From: Paracoccaceae bacterium
GTDB taxonomy: Bacteria > Pseudomonadota > Alphaproteobacteria > Rhodobacterales > Rhodobacteraceae
DNA length: 64,000 nucleotides
Direction of reading: 5' to 3'
Assembly (NCBI GenBank): GCA_002709405.1
Contig: PAQV01000007.1
Coordinates: forward strand, 36,385 to 100,384
Below the pieces are notes generated by a model, which did no database searches, had not been told where the DNA came from, and saw nothing but the letters and a program-made list of their open reading frames with translations. Positions within the stretch are counted from its first letter, which is position 1, and each line of letters starts with the position of its first letter. This document shows positions 45,184 to 53,840 of this stretch, one piece after another. The translations under genes and the position numbers were made by a program.

Positions 45184-46209
45184 ATGTCGGTGGACCTGAC
45201 GGGTTTGGGCAAGAGCATCGGTGGTCAGAGGATCATCGACGGTGTGGACGCCACGCTCGACCGGGGCGAGTTTTTCGTGGTGCTCGGCCCGTCAGGATGC
45301 GGGAAATCCACGCTGCTGCGCCTGATCGCCGGGCTGGAAACGCTGGACGACGGAGAGATCCGGCTAGACGGTCGCCCGGTCTCGGGACCCGGGCTGCACG
45401 TACCGCCCGAAGCCCGGAAGGTGGGGGTGGTTTTCCAATCGTACGCGCTATGGCCGCATATGGATGTCCTTGATAACGTGGCATTTCCTGCCGAAGCGGC
45501 CGGTCTTCCCCGGGCCGAGGCCAGAAGCCATGCCATGGCCCATATCGAGACGGTCGACCTGGCGCCGCTGGCCTCGCGCAGCCCGGCGGACCTGTCGGGG
45601 GGGCAACGCCAGCGGGTGGCCCTGGCGCGCTGCCTGGCGGGTGGGGCGGACACGGTGTTGATGGACGAACCCCTGGCCAATCTCGATCCGCATCTGCGCG
45701 GCCGCATGGAGGACGAAATCACCCGGTTTCACCGGCAGGCCGGCGGGACGACGATCTACGTGACCCATTCCCAGCGCGAGGCCATGGCTCTGGCGGATCG
45801 GGTTGCGGTGATGTGGAACGGGCGGTTTCTGCAAGTCGCGCCGCCGCGCGAGATCCATGATCAGCCAGCCACCGAAGAGGTCGCGCGATTCATCGGCCGG
45901 TCGGCCATCCTGGACGGGCACGCCCACGACGGGCAGGTGTCCTTCGGGCCGTTCGAGGTGGATGCATCGGGAGCGGCCGGCCGAAGCGGCCCGGTTCGTC
46001 TGGTTGTCCGGCCATGGGATGTGCGACTGGGCGACGGGGTGCCGGGCGTGATCGAAGGCGTGGCCTATCGGGGCGGGACGTGGGAGGCCGAGATCGGTGT
46101 CGCCGGACTGGACGCGGCAGTGCCGATCGTGTCGGCAGAGCCCTTGCGGGATGGGGATGCGTGTTTGATAGAGATTGGCAAAGCGTGGGTCTTGCCCGAG
46201 CGCGGATAA
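45184..46209 (+). CDS. ABC transporter ATPase, iron/phosphonate/polyamine type (FbpC/PotA-like)
   Basis: 341 residues. Walker A GPSGCGKST, Q-loop VVFQSYALWPH, signature LSGGQRQRVALARC, Walker B VLMDEPLANLD, H-loop VTHSQ, and a C-terminal TOBE-type domain (about 240-340). This subfamily energises Fe3+, putrescine, sulfate and 2-aminoethylphosphonate importers. No permease gene follows on this strand; the matching permease and binding protein lie on the opposite strand and converge on it. GGAG 8 bases before the ATG. Confidence 0.93.
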   Translation: MSVDLTGLGKSIGGQRIIDGVDATLDRGEFFVVLGPSGCGKSTLLRLIAGLETLDDGEIRLDGRPVSGPGLHVPPEARKVGVVFQSYALWPHMDVLDNVAFPAEAAGLPRAEARSHAMAHIETVDLAPLASRSPADLSGGQRQRVALARCLAGGADTVLMDEPLANLDPHLRGRMEDEITRFHRQAGGTTIYVTHSQREAMALADRVAVMWNGRFLQVAPPREIHDQPATEEVARFIGRSAILDGHAHDGQVSFGPFEVDASGAAGRSGPVRLVVRPWDVRLGDGVPGVIEGVAYRGGTWEAEIGVAGLDAAVPIVSAEPLRDGDACLIEIGKAWVLPERG

Positions 46210-46257
46210 GAATTTTCAACGAAAATTCTGAAGCTTAGATTTTTCGCCGAAAAATCT
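46209..46257. terminator. Two back-to-back AT-rich hairpins (bidirectional terminator)
   Basis: Hairpin A: AGAATTTTC (46209-46217), loop AAC, GAAAATTCT (46221-46229). Hairpin B: AGATTTTTC (46237-46245), loop GCC, GAAAAATCT (46249-46257). Both are perfect 9-base stems with 3-base loops, the same type as at 34003 and 34060. They sit exactly between convergent genes, so they can serve both. Confidence 0.8.
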
Positions 46258-46263
46258 CGGTCC

Positions 46264-47967
46264 TCAAAACCGCCAGGGCACCACGCCGGGTGGCAAGCGT
46301 CGCCCGCCCCGGTCCAGACCAGCCATCAGGACAATCGTTGCAACCACGGTCACACAGGACAGGGCCGCCGCCAGCACCGAATACCCTCCGTCTTCATAGT
46401 TGAAGATGGACGTCCCGATCGTCTCGTTCCCAGTGGACCAAAGCAGGGCAGACACCGTGACCTCGTTGTACGCCGTCAGGAAGACCAGGATCGCTCCGGA
46501 GGCGGCCGCCGGTGCGACCAATGGCGCAAAGATCCGCCCCAGGCGCAGCCCGAACCGGGCTCCGGAGACACGCGCCGCATCATCAAGAGCTGGATCCAGC
46601 TGGGCATAAGCGGCGATCACCGGTTTCATCGCGATCGACAGGAAGGCTGTCAGGTAGGCCAGGAAGATGATTGTCATCGTGTTGTACAGTGACAGTCCGA
46701 TCAGCGGCAGCGGCCGGATAAAGGCCAGGATGAAGGCGATGGAAATCACCAGCCCGGGGATCGCGTAGCTGACGTCGGCTCCGGCCGAGACCAGTCCGGC
46801 GACACGCCGCCCTGCGGTTTGGGCACGGGTTTGAAAGAAGCCGGTCAGGATCGAAACGGCACCCAGCACGATGGCCGCGGCACCGGCAGCCAGCGTGGAA
46901 TTCAGCAAGGCCCGTGCGGTAGAGGGCTGCCGGAAGAGGATTTCCGTGAAATTGTCCAGCGTTACGGTCTGCAAGGTCAGCGGCAGGCCGTAGGTCCGCA
47001 CCAGTGCGGTGGCCAGGAGGGCGCTCAGGGGCAGGACCAGTGTTGCCAAGATGTAGACCGCAAGGCCGGTTTCAACCAACGGACGCCAGCGGCCTAGGGC
47101 GATGCGCAGCGCCGGCTGGGGAGGTCCGATGACCTGGGTGCGCACGCGCTTTTGCAGGCGGTTTTGGACCGCGATGGCAATGACGGCCACGACAGCCAGA
47201 AGAATGCAGATCACGGCGACATCGGTCAGAACCGAGGGTCCGAAACTGGACAGCCGCCGCCAGATCAGGACGGGCAGGGTGGTATAGCGGGCGGGGATGC
47301 CCAGGATGGCCTGGATGCCGAAATTGCCCAGGGCCGAGACGAATGCCAGCATGAACCCGGCCAGCAGCGTCGGGCCCAGCAGGGGCAGGAGGATGCGCCG
47401 CACCACCAACATCGGACCGGCCCCAGCGATGCGGGCGGCCTCGGACATCTCGCGCGGGATCGCCCGCAGGGCCGCCAGGACGACCAGCAGCACCAGGGGC
47501 GTATGCTGGAAGGTCAGCAGCAGCATCACCCCGAACGCGGAATAGAGCGGATGGGGCGAACCGGGGGGCGGGGCTATCCCGAGGGTATTCAACACCGGGC
47601 TGGCCGGGCCCAGGGCCTGCACCCAGGCAATGGCCGTGACCTGCGGCGGGATCATCATCGGCAGCAGCAGAAGGAAGATCACCGCCCCTTTGCGCCGCAC
47701 GTCGGTCAGGCCAAGCGCCAGGGCCAGGGCCGTCCCCAGACACAGCGCCCCCAATCCCGACACGGCCGAGCTTTCCAGCGAATTCCACGCCGCGCGGCGC
47801 ACCGATCCGCTGGCCAGCGCCTCCAGCAGCGGGCCGAGGCTCGGGCCGCCGCCATCGGTCAGCCCGACGCGCGCCAGCATGCCCAGGGGCAGGGCGAAGA
47901 GTATGATAAAGAACAGCAAAAGCGAGGCGAGGGCCATGGCCTCGCCGCGCGACAGGTCTTTCAGCAC
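46264..47967 (-). CDS. ABC transporter permease, two fused membrane domains (FbpB-like)
   Basis: 567 residues with about 12 membrane helices in two homologous BPD_transp_1 halves. EAA loops, one per half: EAARIAGAGPMLVVRRILLP and the degenerate DDAARVSGARFGLRLGRIF. The layout matches Fe3+-type (FbpB/AfuB) and some aminoethylphosphonate permeases. It begins 4 bases after the binding-protein stop and is therefore co-transcribed with it. The ATPase is supplied by the convergent gene at 45184. Confidence 0.93.
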   Translation of the reverse strand: MLKDLSRGEAMALASLLLFFIILFALPLGMLARVGLTDGGGPSLGPLLEALASGSVRRAAWNSLESSAVSGLGALCLGTALALALGLTDVRRKGAVIFLLLLPMMIPPQVTAIAWVQALGPASPVLNTLGIAPPPGSPHPLYSAFGVMLLLTFQHTPLVLLVVLAALRAIPREMSEAARIAGAGPMLVVRRILLPLLGPTLLAGFMLAFVSALGNFGIQAILGIPARYTTLPVLIWRRLSSFGPSVLTDVAVICILLAVVAVIAIAVQNRLQKRVRTQVIGPPQPALRIALGRWRPLVETGLAVYILATLVLPLSALLATALVRTYGLPLTLQTVTLDNFTEILFRQPSTARALLNSTLAAGAAAIVLGAVSILTGFFQTRAQTAGRRVAGLVSAGADVSYAIPGLVISIAFILAFIRPLPLIGLSLYNTMTIIFLAYLTAFLSIAMKPVIAAYAQLDPALDDAARVSGARFGLRLGRIFAPLVAPAAASGAILVFLTAYNEVTVSALLWSTGNETIGTSIFNYEDGGYSVLAAALSCVTVVATIVLMAGLDRGGRRLPPGVVPWRF

Positions 47968-47971
47968 GGGA

Positions 47972-48949
47972 TCAGCCGCCGAAGATCTCGAGGAACTTTT
48001 CCTTGTTGGCCCGGTCGTCCGCCAGCGCCTTGGCCGGGTCGAAATCGATCAGCTTGATGTCGTCCAGCGCCGGGAAGCCCTCGGGCGCGGCGACGCCGGG
48101 ATGGGCGGGCAGGTAGCCCATGGACGCGGCCAGCTCCTGGCCCTCGGTCGAGATCAGGAAATCGACAAAGGCCTTGGCGGCCTCGGGGTTTTGGGCGGTG
48201 GAGAGGATGGCCACCGGTTCGGTCACCGCCGACACGCCTTCTTCGGGGAAGACAAAGGCCACCGGCGCGCCCTTGGCCATCTCGCGGATGGGCAGGAAGT
48301 CGACGACGAAGCCATAAAGCTTCTCGCCCCCGGCCACGGCCTTGTAGGTGCCGCCGTTGCCGCCTTGGGGGTTGGCGCCCTGATCGGCCAGGCCTTCGTA
48401 CATCTCCCAGCCGAGGCCGGGGGTCGAGGTCAGCGCGGCCATGTGGATCGTTGCGGCCCCCGAGGTCAGGGGCGAGGGCATGGCGATCTGGCCCTTGGCC
48501 TCGGCCTTCAGCAGGTCGGTGTAGGACGCGGGCACCATCGGGGCATTGGTGTTGTAGACGATGCCCGTGGTGATCAGCTTGGTCGAGAAATAATGGCCCT
48601 CGTCATCCATCAGCTGGGCGGCATAGGCCGAGGTGTCGGCCTCGGGGTAGGCCATCAGCCGGCCTTCGGCTTCCAGCCCTTCCATGGTGACCATGTCGGC
48701 GATCAGCAGCACGTCGGGCTGGGGCTGGCCGGCTTCGAATTCGGCGCGCAGCTTGCCCATCACCTTGGTGGTGCCATCGCGGAACCATTCGACCTCGACG
48801 TCGGGGTACTTGGCGGTGAAAGCGTTCACGGTCTGCTGGGCGTCGGCGTTGGGCTGCGAGGTGTAAAGCACCAGCTTGCCCGACGGGTCGGCCAGGGCCA
48901 CCGAGGCAAAGCCCGCGATCACGGCGGACAGAAGGAGCGTCTTGGTCAT
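47972..48949 (-). CDS. ABC transporter substrate-binding protein (iron/phosphonate type)
   Basis: 325 residues, periplasmic. The start at 48949 gives signal peptide MTKTLLLSAVIAGFASVALA. Type 2 binding fold of the family-1/6 kind: KLVLYTSQPNADAQQTVNAF, VEVEWFRDGTTKVMGKL, DVLLIADMVTMEG and AVTEPVAILSTAQNPEAAKAF. I do not see the paired tyrosines that bind Fe3+ in FbpA (YNT is present but not a YY pair), so a non-iron ligand such as a phosphonate or organic phosphate is as likely. Preceded by a perfect palindrome at 49061-49082. Confidence 0.92.
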   Translation of the reverse strand: MTKTLLLSAVIAGFASVALADPSGKLVLYTSQPNADAQQTVNAFTAKYPDVEVEWFRDGTTKVMGKLRAEFEAGQPQPDVLLIADMVTMEGLEAEGRLMAYPEADTSAYAAQLMDDEGHYFSTKLITTGIVYNTNAPMVPASYTDLLKAEAKGQIAMPSPLTSGAATIHMAALTSTPGLGWEMYEGLADQGANPQGGNGGTYKAVAGGEKLYGFVVDFLPIREMAKGAPVAFVFPEEGVSAVTEPVAILSTAQNPEAAKAFVDFLISTEGQELAASMGYLPAHPGVAAPEGFPALDDIKLIDFDPAKALADDRANKEKFLEIFGG

Positions 48950-49060
48950 AAGTGATATCCCCAGGGTCGGTTGCGCCCCGCAAAAGGCGGGGCCGGTCGT
49001 GGCGGGGGGTATCAGCCAAGTATTGCAGTTTCTTGACAAAAACGCTCAAAGGGCGGGACC

Positions 49061-49082
49061 CGTTTCATGATATCATGAAACG
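49061..49082. promoter_or_regulatory. Perfect 22-base palindrome upstream of the ABC binding protein
   Basis: CGTTTCATGAT followed directly by its exact reverse complement, centred at 49071/49072, 112 bases before the binding-protein ATG and 23 bases after the GST stop. AT-rich in the middle with no U-run, so it looks like a dimeric repressor operator, not a terminator. Confidence 0.55.
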
Positions 49083-49104
49083 CGCCCGGACCAGCCGGAG
49101 CGCC

Positions 49105-49758
49105 CTAGAATTCGACTTCCAGTTCGATGACCTCGTCGGGTTCTGCCAATGCCGCCGCGCACCATTCGGCCATCGGGTCCCAGTCGAAGACGGTCTGGCA
49201 ATAGGCCTGCAGTTGAGGCTCCAGTTCCACGGCATAGGTGCGGAAGCGGGTGCAGACCGGGGCGAACATGGCGTCGGCCATCGACGGCTCGCCGAACAGG
49301 AAGGGGCCGCCGTAGGTGTCCAGGCACTCTGTCCAGATCTCCTTGATGCGGGCCACGTCGGGCCGCGCGCCCGAGAAGATCTTGAAGGCCGCGTGCCGGG
49401 CCTTGATGTTCATCGGCAGGGCCGAGCGCAGGTTGTAGAAGCCCGAGTGAATCTCGCCCGAGATCGACCGGCAATGGGACCGGGCCTTGCTGTCCTTGGG
49501 CAAAAGACCGGCCACCGGTGAAATTTCGTGCAGATATTCGGCAATCGCCAGGGTGTCCCAGACCTCGACATCGCGGTGGGCCAGGCGCGGGACCCGGACA
49601 GAGGGGGACAATAGCAACAATTCCTGACGATTTTCAGGGTCATCCACATCGACCACCTTTTCGTCGAAGTCGATCCCGGCCATCTTGCACAACAGCCACC
49701 CCCGCAGGGACCACGAGGAATAGTTCTTGGAAGAGATTGTCAAAGTCGCCCGGCCCAT
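49105..49758 (-). CDS. Glutathione S-transferase family protein
   Basis: 217 residues. N-terminal thioredoxin-like domain with SSKNYSSWSLRGWLLCKMAGI (catalytic Ser/Tyr region), a cis-Pro in SPSVRVPRLAH, and the glutathione gamma-glutamyl contact in VWDTLAIAEYLHE. C-terminal helical domain with FGEPSMADAMFAPV, the N-capping box. Cytosolic conjugation or reductase role; substrate unknown. Divergent from phaZ. Confidence 0.92.
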   Translation of the reverse strand: MGRATLTISSKNYSSWSLRGWLLCKMAGIDFDEKVVDVDDPENRQELLLLSPSVRVPRLAHRDVEVWDTLAIAEYLHEISPVAGLLPKDSKARSHCRSISGEIHSGFYNLRSALPMNIKARHAAFKIFSGARPDVARIKEIWTECLDTYGGPFLFGEPSMADAMFAPVCTRFRTYAVELEPQLQAYCQTVFDWDPMAEWCAAALAEPDEVIELEVEF

Positions 49759-49872
49759 GTCCCGTCCCTTGCTGCAATTCTGCGGCGCAGATATTTATGT
49801 CGCAGTGCAGCATGAAACGGTCTAGGCTTTTTGCCAAGGGAGAATTCTGCGGGCACGGGAAAGGAAGCTGAC

Positions 49873-51084
49873 ATGCTTTACCAGTTCTACCAGTTCCAGG
49901 ATGATCTCATCGCCCCGGTTCGGGCCTTTGCAAAGACCATGCGGCTGGACGGCTGGCCCGGTCTGACGTCCTGGAATCCGGCGGTGCCGCGCACCGACGC
50001 CTGGCTGGAAATGATGGCCCGGTTCCGGCTGACCCATCACAGCCCGGGCTTTAACATCCCCTCGGTCATGGTCGGCAACCGCGAGGTGGCCGTGCGCGAG
50101 GAAGTGACGCTGGACCTGCCTTTCGGCGAGCTGCGCCATTTCGCCAAGGACATCGACACGCCGCAGCCGCCGGTGCTGGTCGTGGCCCCCCTGTCGGGCC
50201 ATTTCGCCACCCTGTTGCGCGGCACGGTCGAGGTGCTGCTGCGCGACCATGACGTCTATATCACCGACTGGAAGAACGCCCGCGACGTGCCGCTGTCGGA
50301 AGGCGAATTCGGGGTCGAGGATTACGTCGAATACCTGATCCGCTTCCTCGAAGAGATCGGGCCCGGGGGCAATATCCTGGCTGTCTGCCAGCCCTGCGTG
50401 CAGGCGCTGATCGCGGTGTCGGTCATGTCGCAGCAGAAGAACCCGGCGACGCCCCGGACGATGACCCTCATGGCCGGCCCGATCGACGTGCGCGAAAGCC
50501 CGACGATGGTGAACGAGCTGGCCTTCGACAAGCCCTACGACTGGTTCGAAAAAAACGTGATCGCCGAGGTGCCCAACCGTTATGCCGGGGCCGGGCGCAA
50601 GGTCTACCCGGGGTTCGTGCAGCTGACGGCCTTCATGGCGATGAACATGGACCGGCACCGGGACCAGCACAAGAAGCTCTACAAGCACCTGGCCCGGGGC
50701 GAAATCGCCGAGGCGACCAGGATCAAGGATTTCTACGACGAGTATTTCGCCGTGCTCGACCTGACCGCTGAATTCTACCTGGAGACCATCGACCGGATCT
50801 TCCAGCGGGCCGAACTGGCCAAGGGCGAATTCCGCTACCGGGGCGAGCTGGTCGACCCGGGGGCCATCCGCCAGACCGCCCTGTTGACGGTCGAGGGCGG
50901 GCGCGACGACATCTGTTCGCTGGGCCAGACGGCGGCGGCCCATGACCTGTGCCGGTCGCTGCGGCCCCACCTGAAGCGCCACCACCTGCAGGCCAATGTC
51001 GGCCATTACGGTGTCTTCAACGGCCGCCGCTGGGAACGCGAAATCTACCCGGTGGTGCGCAACATGATCCTGGCGATGGAATGA
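49873..51084 (+). CDS. phaZ: Intracellular polyhydroxyalkanoate depolymerase
   Basis: 403 residues, PhaZ intracellular family (alpha/beta hydrolase). The start at 49873 follows GGGAAAGGAAGC and gives the family-typical MLYQFYQFQDDLIAPVR. Active-site nucleophile in the lipase-like box is Cys175 (AVCQPCVQAL), as in Ralstonia PhaZa1 where cysteine replaces serine. Family blocks include PVLVVAPLSGHFATLLRGTVE, YITDWKNARDVP and the C-terminal NVGHYGVFNGRRW with the catalytic His. Mobilises stored polyhydroxybutyrate granules. No phaC or phasin gene is next to it. Confidence 0.95.
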   Translation: MLYQFYQFQDDLIAPVRAFAKTMRLDGWPGLTSWNPAVPRTDAWLEMMARFRLTHHSPGFNIPSVMVGNREVAVREEVTLDLPFGELRHFAKDIDTPQPPVLVVAPLSGHFATLLRGTVEVLLRDHDVYITDWKNARDVPLSEGEFGVEDYVEYLIRFLEEIGPGGNILAVCQPCVQALIAVSVMSQQKNPATPRTMTLMAGPIDVRESPTMVNELAFDKPYDWFEKNVIAEVPNRYAGAGRKVYPGFVQLTAFMAMNMDRHRDQHKKLYKHLARGEIAEATRIKDFYDEYFAVLDLTAEFYLETIDRIFQRAELAKGEFRYRGELVDPGAIRQTALLTVEGGRDDICSLGQTAAAHDLCRSLRPHLKRHHLQANVGHYGVFNGRRWEREIYPVVRNMILAME

Positions 51085-51088
51085 CGGC

Positions 51089-51805
51089 CTAGCCCGCGGC
51101 GCGCAGATGGCCCTCGCGGATGACGTGGGCCATGGCGTCGTGGGCCTCGGCCGGCTGGCCGTTGCAGATGGCCTTGGCGATCAGGCGGTGATTGCCGGCC
51201 ACTTCGGCCCGGGCGTCCAGGAAGCTGGCCTCGGCCTCTTTCAGGAACAGCGAATACAGCGCCGTCTGGACGATATGGCCCAGCGATTGCAGGAAGCGGT
51301 TGTCTGACAGCGATAGCACCTGCTGGTGGAATTCGTAATCGGCGACGACGAAATCGGCGCGCGACCGGGCATCGGCCAGGGCATCGCACAGGCCGAAAAG
51401 GTGCGTACACTCGGCGTCATTGGCGCGCCGGGCGGCCTGCGAGGCGGCGGCGGGTTCAAAGATCAACCGGATCTCAAGCAATTCCTCGTAGAACCGGCCC
51501 GGGTTCTTCATCGAGGTGTGCCAGCGCAGCACGTCCTCGTCGAAGAGGTTCCATTCCGCCGCCGGGCGCACATGGGTGCCGACCTTGGCCTTGGACTGGA
51601 TCAGCCCCTTGGCCGCCAGGGTCTTCTTGGCCTCGCGCACGACGGTGCGCGAGACGTCGAACATCTCGCACAGGTCCGGGTCCAGCGGGATCATGGACTC
51701 CGCCGGGTATTCCCCCGCCACGATGGCACGGCCGATCTGCTCCACCACGAAATTCGTGTGGTTGGACGCCCGTTCCAGCCGCGCGCCGGGAGAGACCAGG
51801 GTCAT
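51089..51805 (-). CDS. GntR-family regulator, FadR/FCD subfamily
   Basis: 238 residues. N-terminal winged helix (about 10-80): NFVVEQIGRAIVAGEYP, CEMFDVSRTVVREAKKTL and SKAKVGTHVRP. C-terminal FCD effector domain with metal-binding His residues (YEFHQQVL, AGNHRLIAKAI). Start ATG at 51805 overlaps the upstream permease by 4 bases. Last gene of the YtfQRT-YjfF-type operon, so it is probably the local sugar-responsive repressor; a GT-N3-AC site before the operon fits. Confidence 0.93.
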   Translation of the reverse strand: MTLVSPGARLERASNHTNFVVEQIGRAIVAGEYPAESMIPLDPDLCEMFDVSRTVVREAKKTLAAKGLIQSKAKVGTHVRPAAEWNLFDEDVLRWHTSMKNPGRFYEELLEIRLIFEPAAASQAARRANDAECTHLFGLCDALADARSRADFVVADYEFHQQVLSLSDNRFLQSLGHIVQTALYSLFLKEAEASFLDARAEVAGNHRLIAKAICNGQPAEAHDAMAHVIREGHLRAAG

Positions 51806-52794
51806 GATTGCGTGGCGAAGCCAGTCGCGGTTTTCCGGCGCGTCGTTGTTGCCCAAGTCAGTCCCTTCTGGAGCAGGATGAAAGCGAAAAGCAGCCCGCC
51901 GATGACGATCTTTGTCCACCAGCTGGACAGGCTGCCGTCGAAGACGATGTAGGTCTGTATCAGACCCATGATGAGAATGCCGAAGAAGGTGCCTGCGACA
52001 AATCCGTACCCGCCGCTCAGCAGCGTACCGCCGATGACCACCGCCGCGATGGCGTCCAGTTCGACCCCGACCGTGGCCAGCGAATACCCTGCCGAGGTGT
52101 AAAGCGAAAAGACGATCCCGGCGAGGCCCGCAAGGCCGCCCGACACGGCGTAGATGCCGATGGTGGTGCCGGCGAGCGGCACGCCCATCAGCCGGGCGGT
52201 GGCCGCGCCTCCGCCCAGGGCATAGACGTTCTGGCCGAAGCGCGTGCGGTGCAGGACGAGGCCGGCCACCACGAAGGTGACGATCATCAACCCGCCGATC
52301 AGGCGGAACCGGCCGCCCGAGGGGGCCTTCCAGTAGATGTCCTTCAGCACGTCGTAGAAGGCGTGGTCGATGGGCACGCTGTCGGTCGACAGCACATAGG
52401 CCGCGCCCCGGGCCAGGAACATGCCGGCCAGGGTGACGATGAAGGGGGGCATTTCCAGGTAGTGGATCAGGGCACCCATCGAGGCGCCGAAGGCGGTGGT
52501 GATGCACAGGACCAGCACGAAGGCGGCCAGCGGGTGGATCGCGGTGTCACGCAGGATCACCGCCAGGAACACGCCGGAAAAGGCGATGACGGATCCCACT
52601 GACAGGTCGATGCCGCCGGACAGGATGACGAAGGTCATGCCCACCGCGACGATCCCCAGGAAGGCGTTGTCGGTCAGCAGGTTGGCCACGACCCGGGTCG
52701 AGAACATCGACGGGTACTGCATCCCGCACAGGGCATAGGCCAGCACGAAGGTGGCCAGCGTTACCATCAGCGGCAGGTGGTGCGAGCGGATCAT
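51802..52794 (-). CDS. yjfF: Sugar ABC transporter permease, YjfF-like
   Basis: 330 residues, RbsC-class permease with 8-10 helices. LTDNAFLGIVAVGMTFVILSGGIDLSVGSVIAFSG is the family core. C-terminal VGVELDAIAAVVIGGTLLSGGYGFVAGTFFG carries the cytoplasmic coupling loop. Start at 52794 (GGAG upstream) overlaps the other permease by 4 bases. Position and order (Q-R-T-F) match the E. coli galactofuranose importer. Confidence 0.92.
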   Translation of the reverse strand: MIRSHHLPLMVTLATFVLAYALCGMQYPSMFSTRVVANLLTDNAFLGIVAVGMTFVILSGGIDLSVGSVIAFSGVFLAVILRDTAIHPLAAFVLVLCITTAFGASMGALIHYLEMPPFIVTLAGMFLARGAAYVLSTDSVPIDHAFYDVLKDIYWKAPSGGRFRLIGGLMIVTFVVAGLVLHRTRFGQNVYALGGGAATARLMGVPLAGTTIGIYAVSGGLAGLAGIVFSLYTSAGYSLATVGVELDAIAAVVIGGTLLSGGYGFVAGTFFGILIMGLIQTYIVFDGSLSSWWTKIVIGGLLFAFILLQKGLTWATTTRRKTATGFATQS

Positions 52795-53840
52795 GATTGC
52801 TCCTTCTGGGGGCGGGCGGCAGGGGCCGGGCGGGTATCGAAGGCCTTGGGCCCGGCGGCGCGCAGCATGTAGACGGCATGGCCGACCTTGGGCGACTGGA
52901 TCACCAGGATAGCCAGGATCAGCAGGGCCTTGATGACCAGGTTGAACTCGGGCGGCATCCCCGACAGCAGGATGACCGAGTTGACCGACTGGATGATCAG
53001 CGCGCCCAGCAGCGAGGCGACGATGGAAAAGCGGCCTCCCAGCAGAGAGTTGCCCCCGATCACCACGGCCAGGATGGCATCCAGTTCCAGCCACAGCCCG
53101 GCGTTGTTGGCATCCGCCCCCTTGATGTCGGCGGCCACGATGACCCCGGCCAGGGCCGCACACAGGCCCGAGACAAGGTAGACCGAGATCAGCAGCACCC
53201 GGGCATTGATGCCCGCCAGCCGGGACGAGGCCTGGTTGACCCCGATGGATTCGATCAACAGGCCAAGCGCCGTGCGCCGGACGGCAAAGGCGGCGAAGGC
53301 GCCCAGGACGATCCACAGGATGATCGGCGTCGGCACGCCCATGATCGTGCCCGCGCCCAGACGGATCAGGCCGGGGTTGAGAAAGGTCAAGATGGTGCCC
53401 TCGGTGATCAGTTGGGCGATGCCCCGCCCGGCGACCATCAGGACCAGCGTGGCCACGATGGGCTGGATCCGCAGAATGGCGACCAGCAACCCGTTCCACG
53501 CCCCGCAGATCGCCCCGACCGCCAGCGCGCCCAGAAGGGCGGTGACCCAGCCATGTCCCTCGACCACGAGGCTGGCGGCGGTTGCCCCGGCAATGGCCAT
53601 CACCGCGCCGACCGACAGGTCGATGCCCCGGGTGGCGATGACCAGGGTCATGCCGATCGACAGCAGGGCCACCGGAGCGCCCCGGTTCAGCACGTCGATC
53701 AGGTTGCCGAACAGGCGGCCGTTCTGGAACTCGATCCGGAAGAAATCCGGGAAGACCAGCACGTTGAGCATCAGCGCACAGCCCAGGATCACCAGTTGCG
53801 GCAGGATGCGGCGAAAGGTCGATGTGGTCGTGCTGGCCAT
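52791..53840 (-). CDS. ytfT: Sugar ABC transporter permease, YtfT-like
   Basis: 349 residues, RbsC-class. Core segment RGAPVALLSIGMTLVIATRGIDLSVGAVMAIAG and coupling-loop region LELDAILAVVIGGNSLLGGRFSIVASLLG. Its ATG overlaps the ATPase stop by one base. A longer open frame upstream is a shadow of the ATPase gene. Forms a heterodimer with the YjfF-like protein. Confidence 0.93.
   Translation of the reverse strand: MASTTTSTFRRILPQLVILGCALMLNVLVFPDFFRIEFQNGRLFGNLIDVLNRGAPVALLSIGMTLVIATRGIDLSVGAVMAIAGATAASLVVEGHGWVTALLGALAVGAICGAWNGLLVAILRIQPIVATLVLMVAGRGIAQLITEGTILTFLNPGLIRLGAGTIMGVPTPIILWIVLGAFAAFAVRRTALGLLIESIGVNQASSRLAGINARVLLISVYLVSGLCAALAGVIVAADIKGADANNAGLWLELDAILAVVIGGNSLLGGRFSIVASLLGALIIQSVNSVILLSGMPPEFNLVIKALLILAILVIQSPKVGHAVYMLRAAGPKAFDTRPAPAARPQKEQS

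Noticed and set aside
47972..48949. Firm Fe3+ specificity for the ABC binding protein
   Set aside because: No clear tyrosine pair of the FbpA type seen; ligand left open.
49061..49082. Palindrome as terminator of the GST gene
   Set aside because: AT-rich stem with no loop and no following T-run on the minus strand; operator reading preferred.
51089..52507. GntR protein with a long N-terminal extension
   Set aside because: The extension is an out-of-frame reading of the permease gene; the ATG at 51805 with a 4-base overlap gives a full-length GntR protein.
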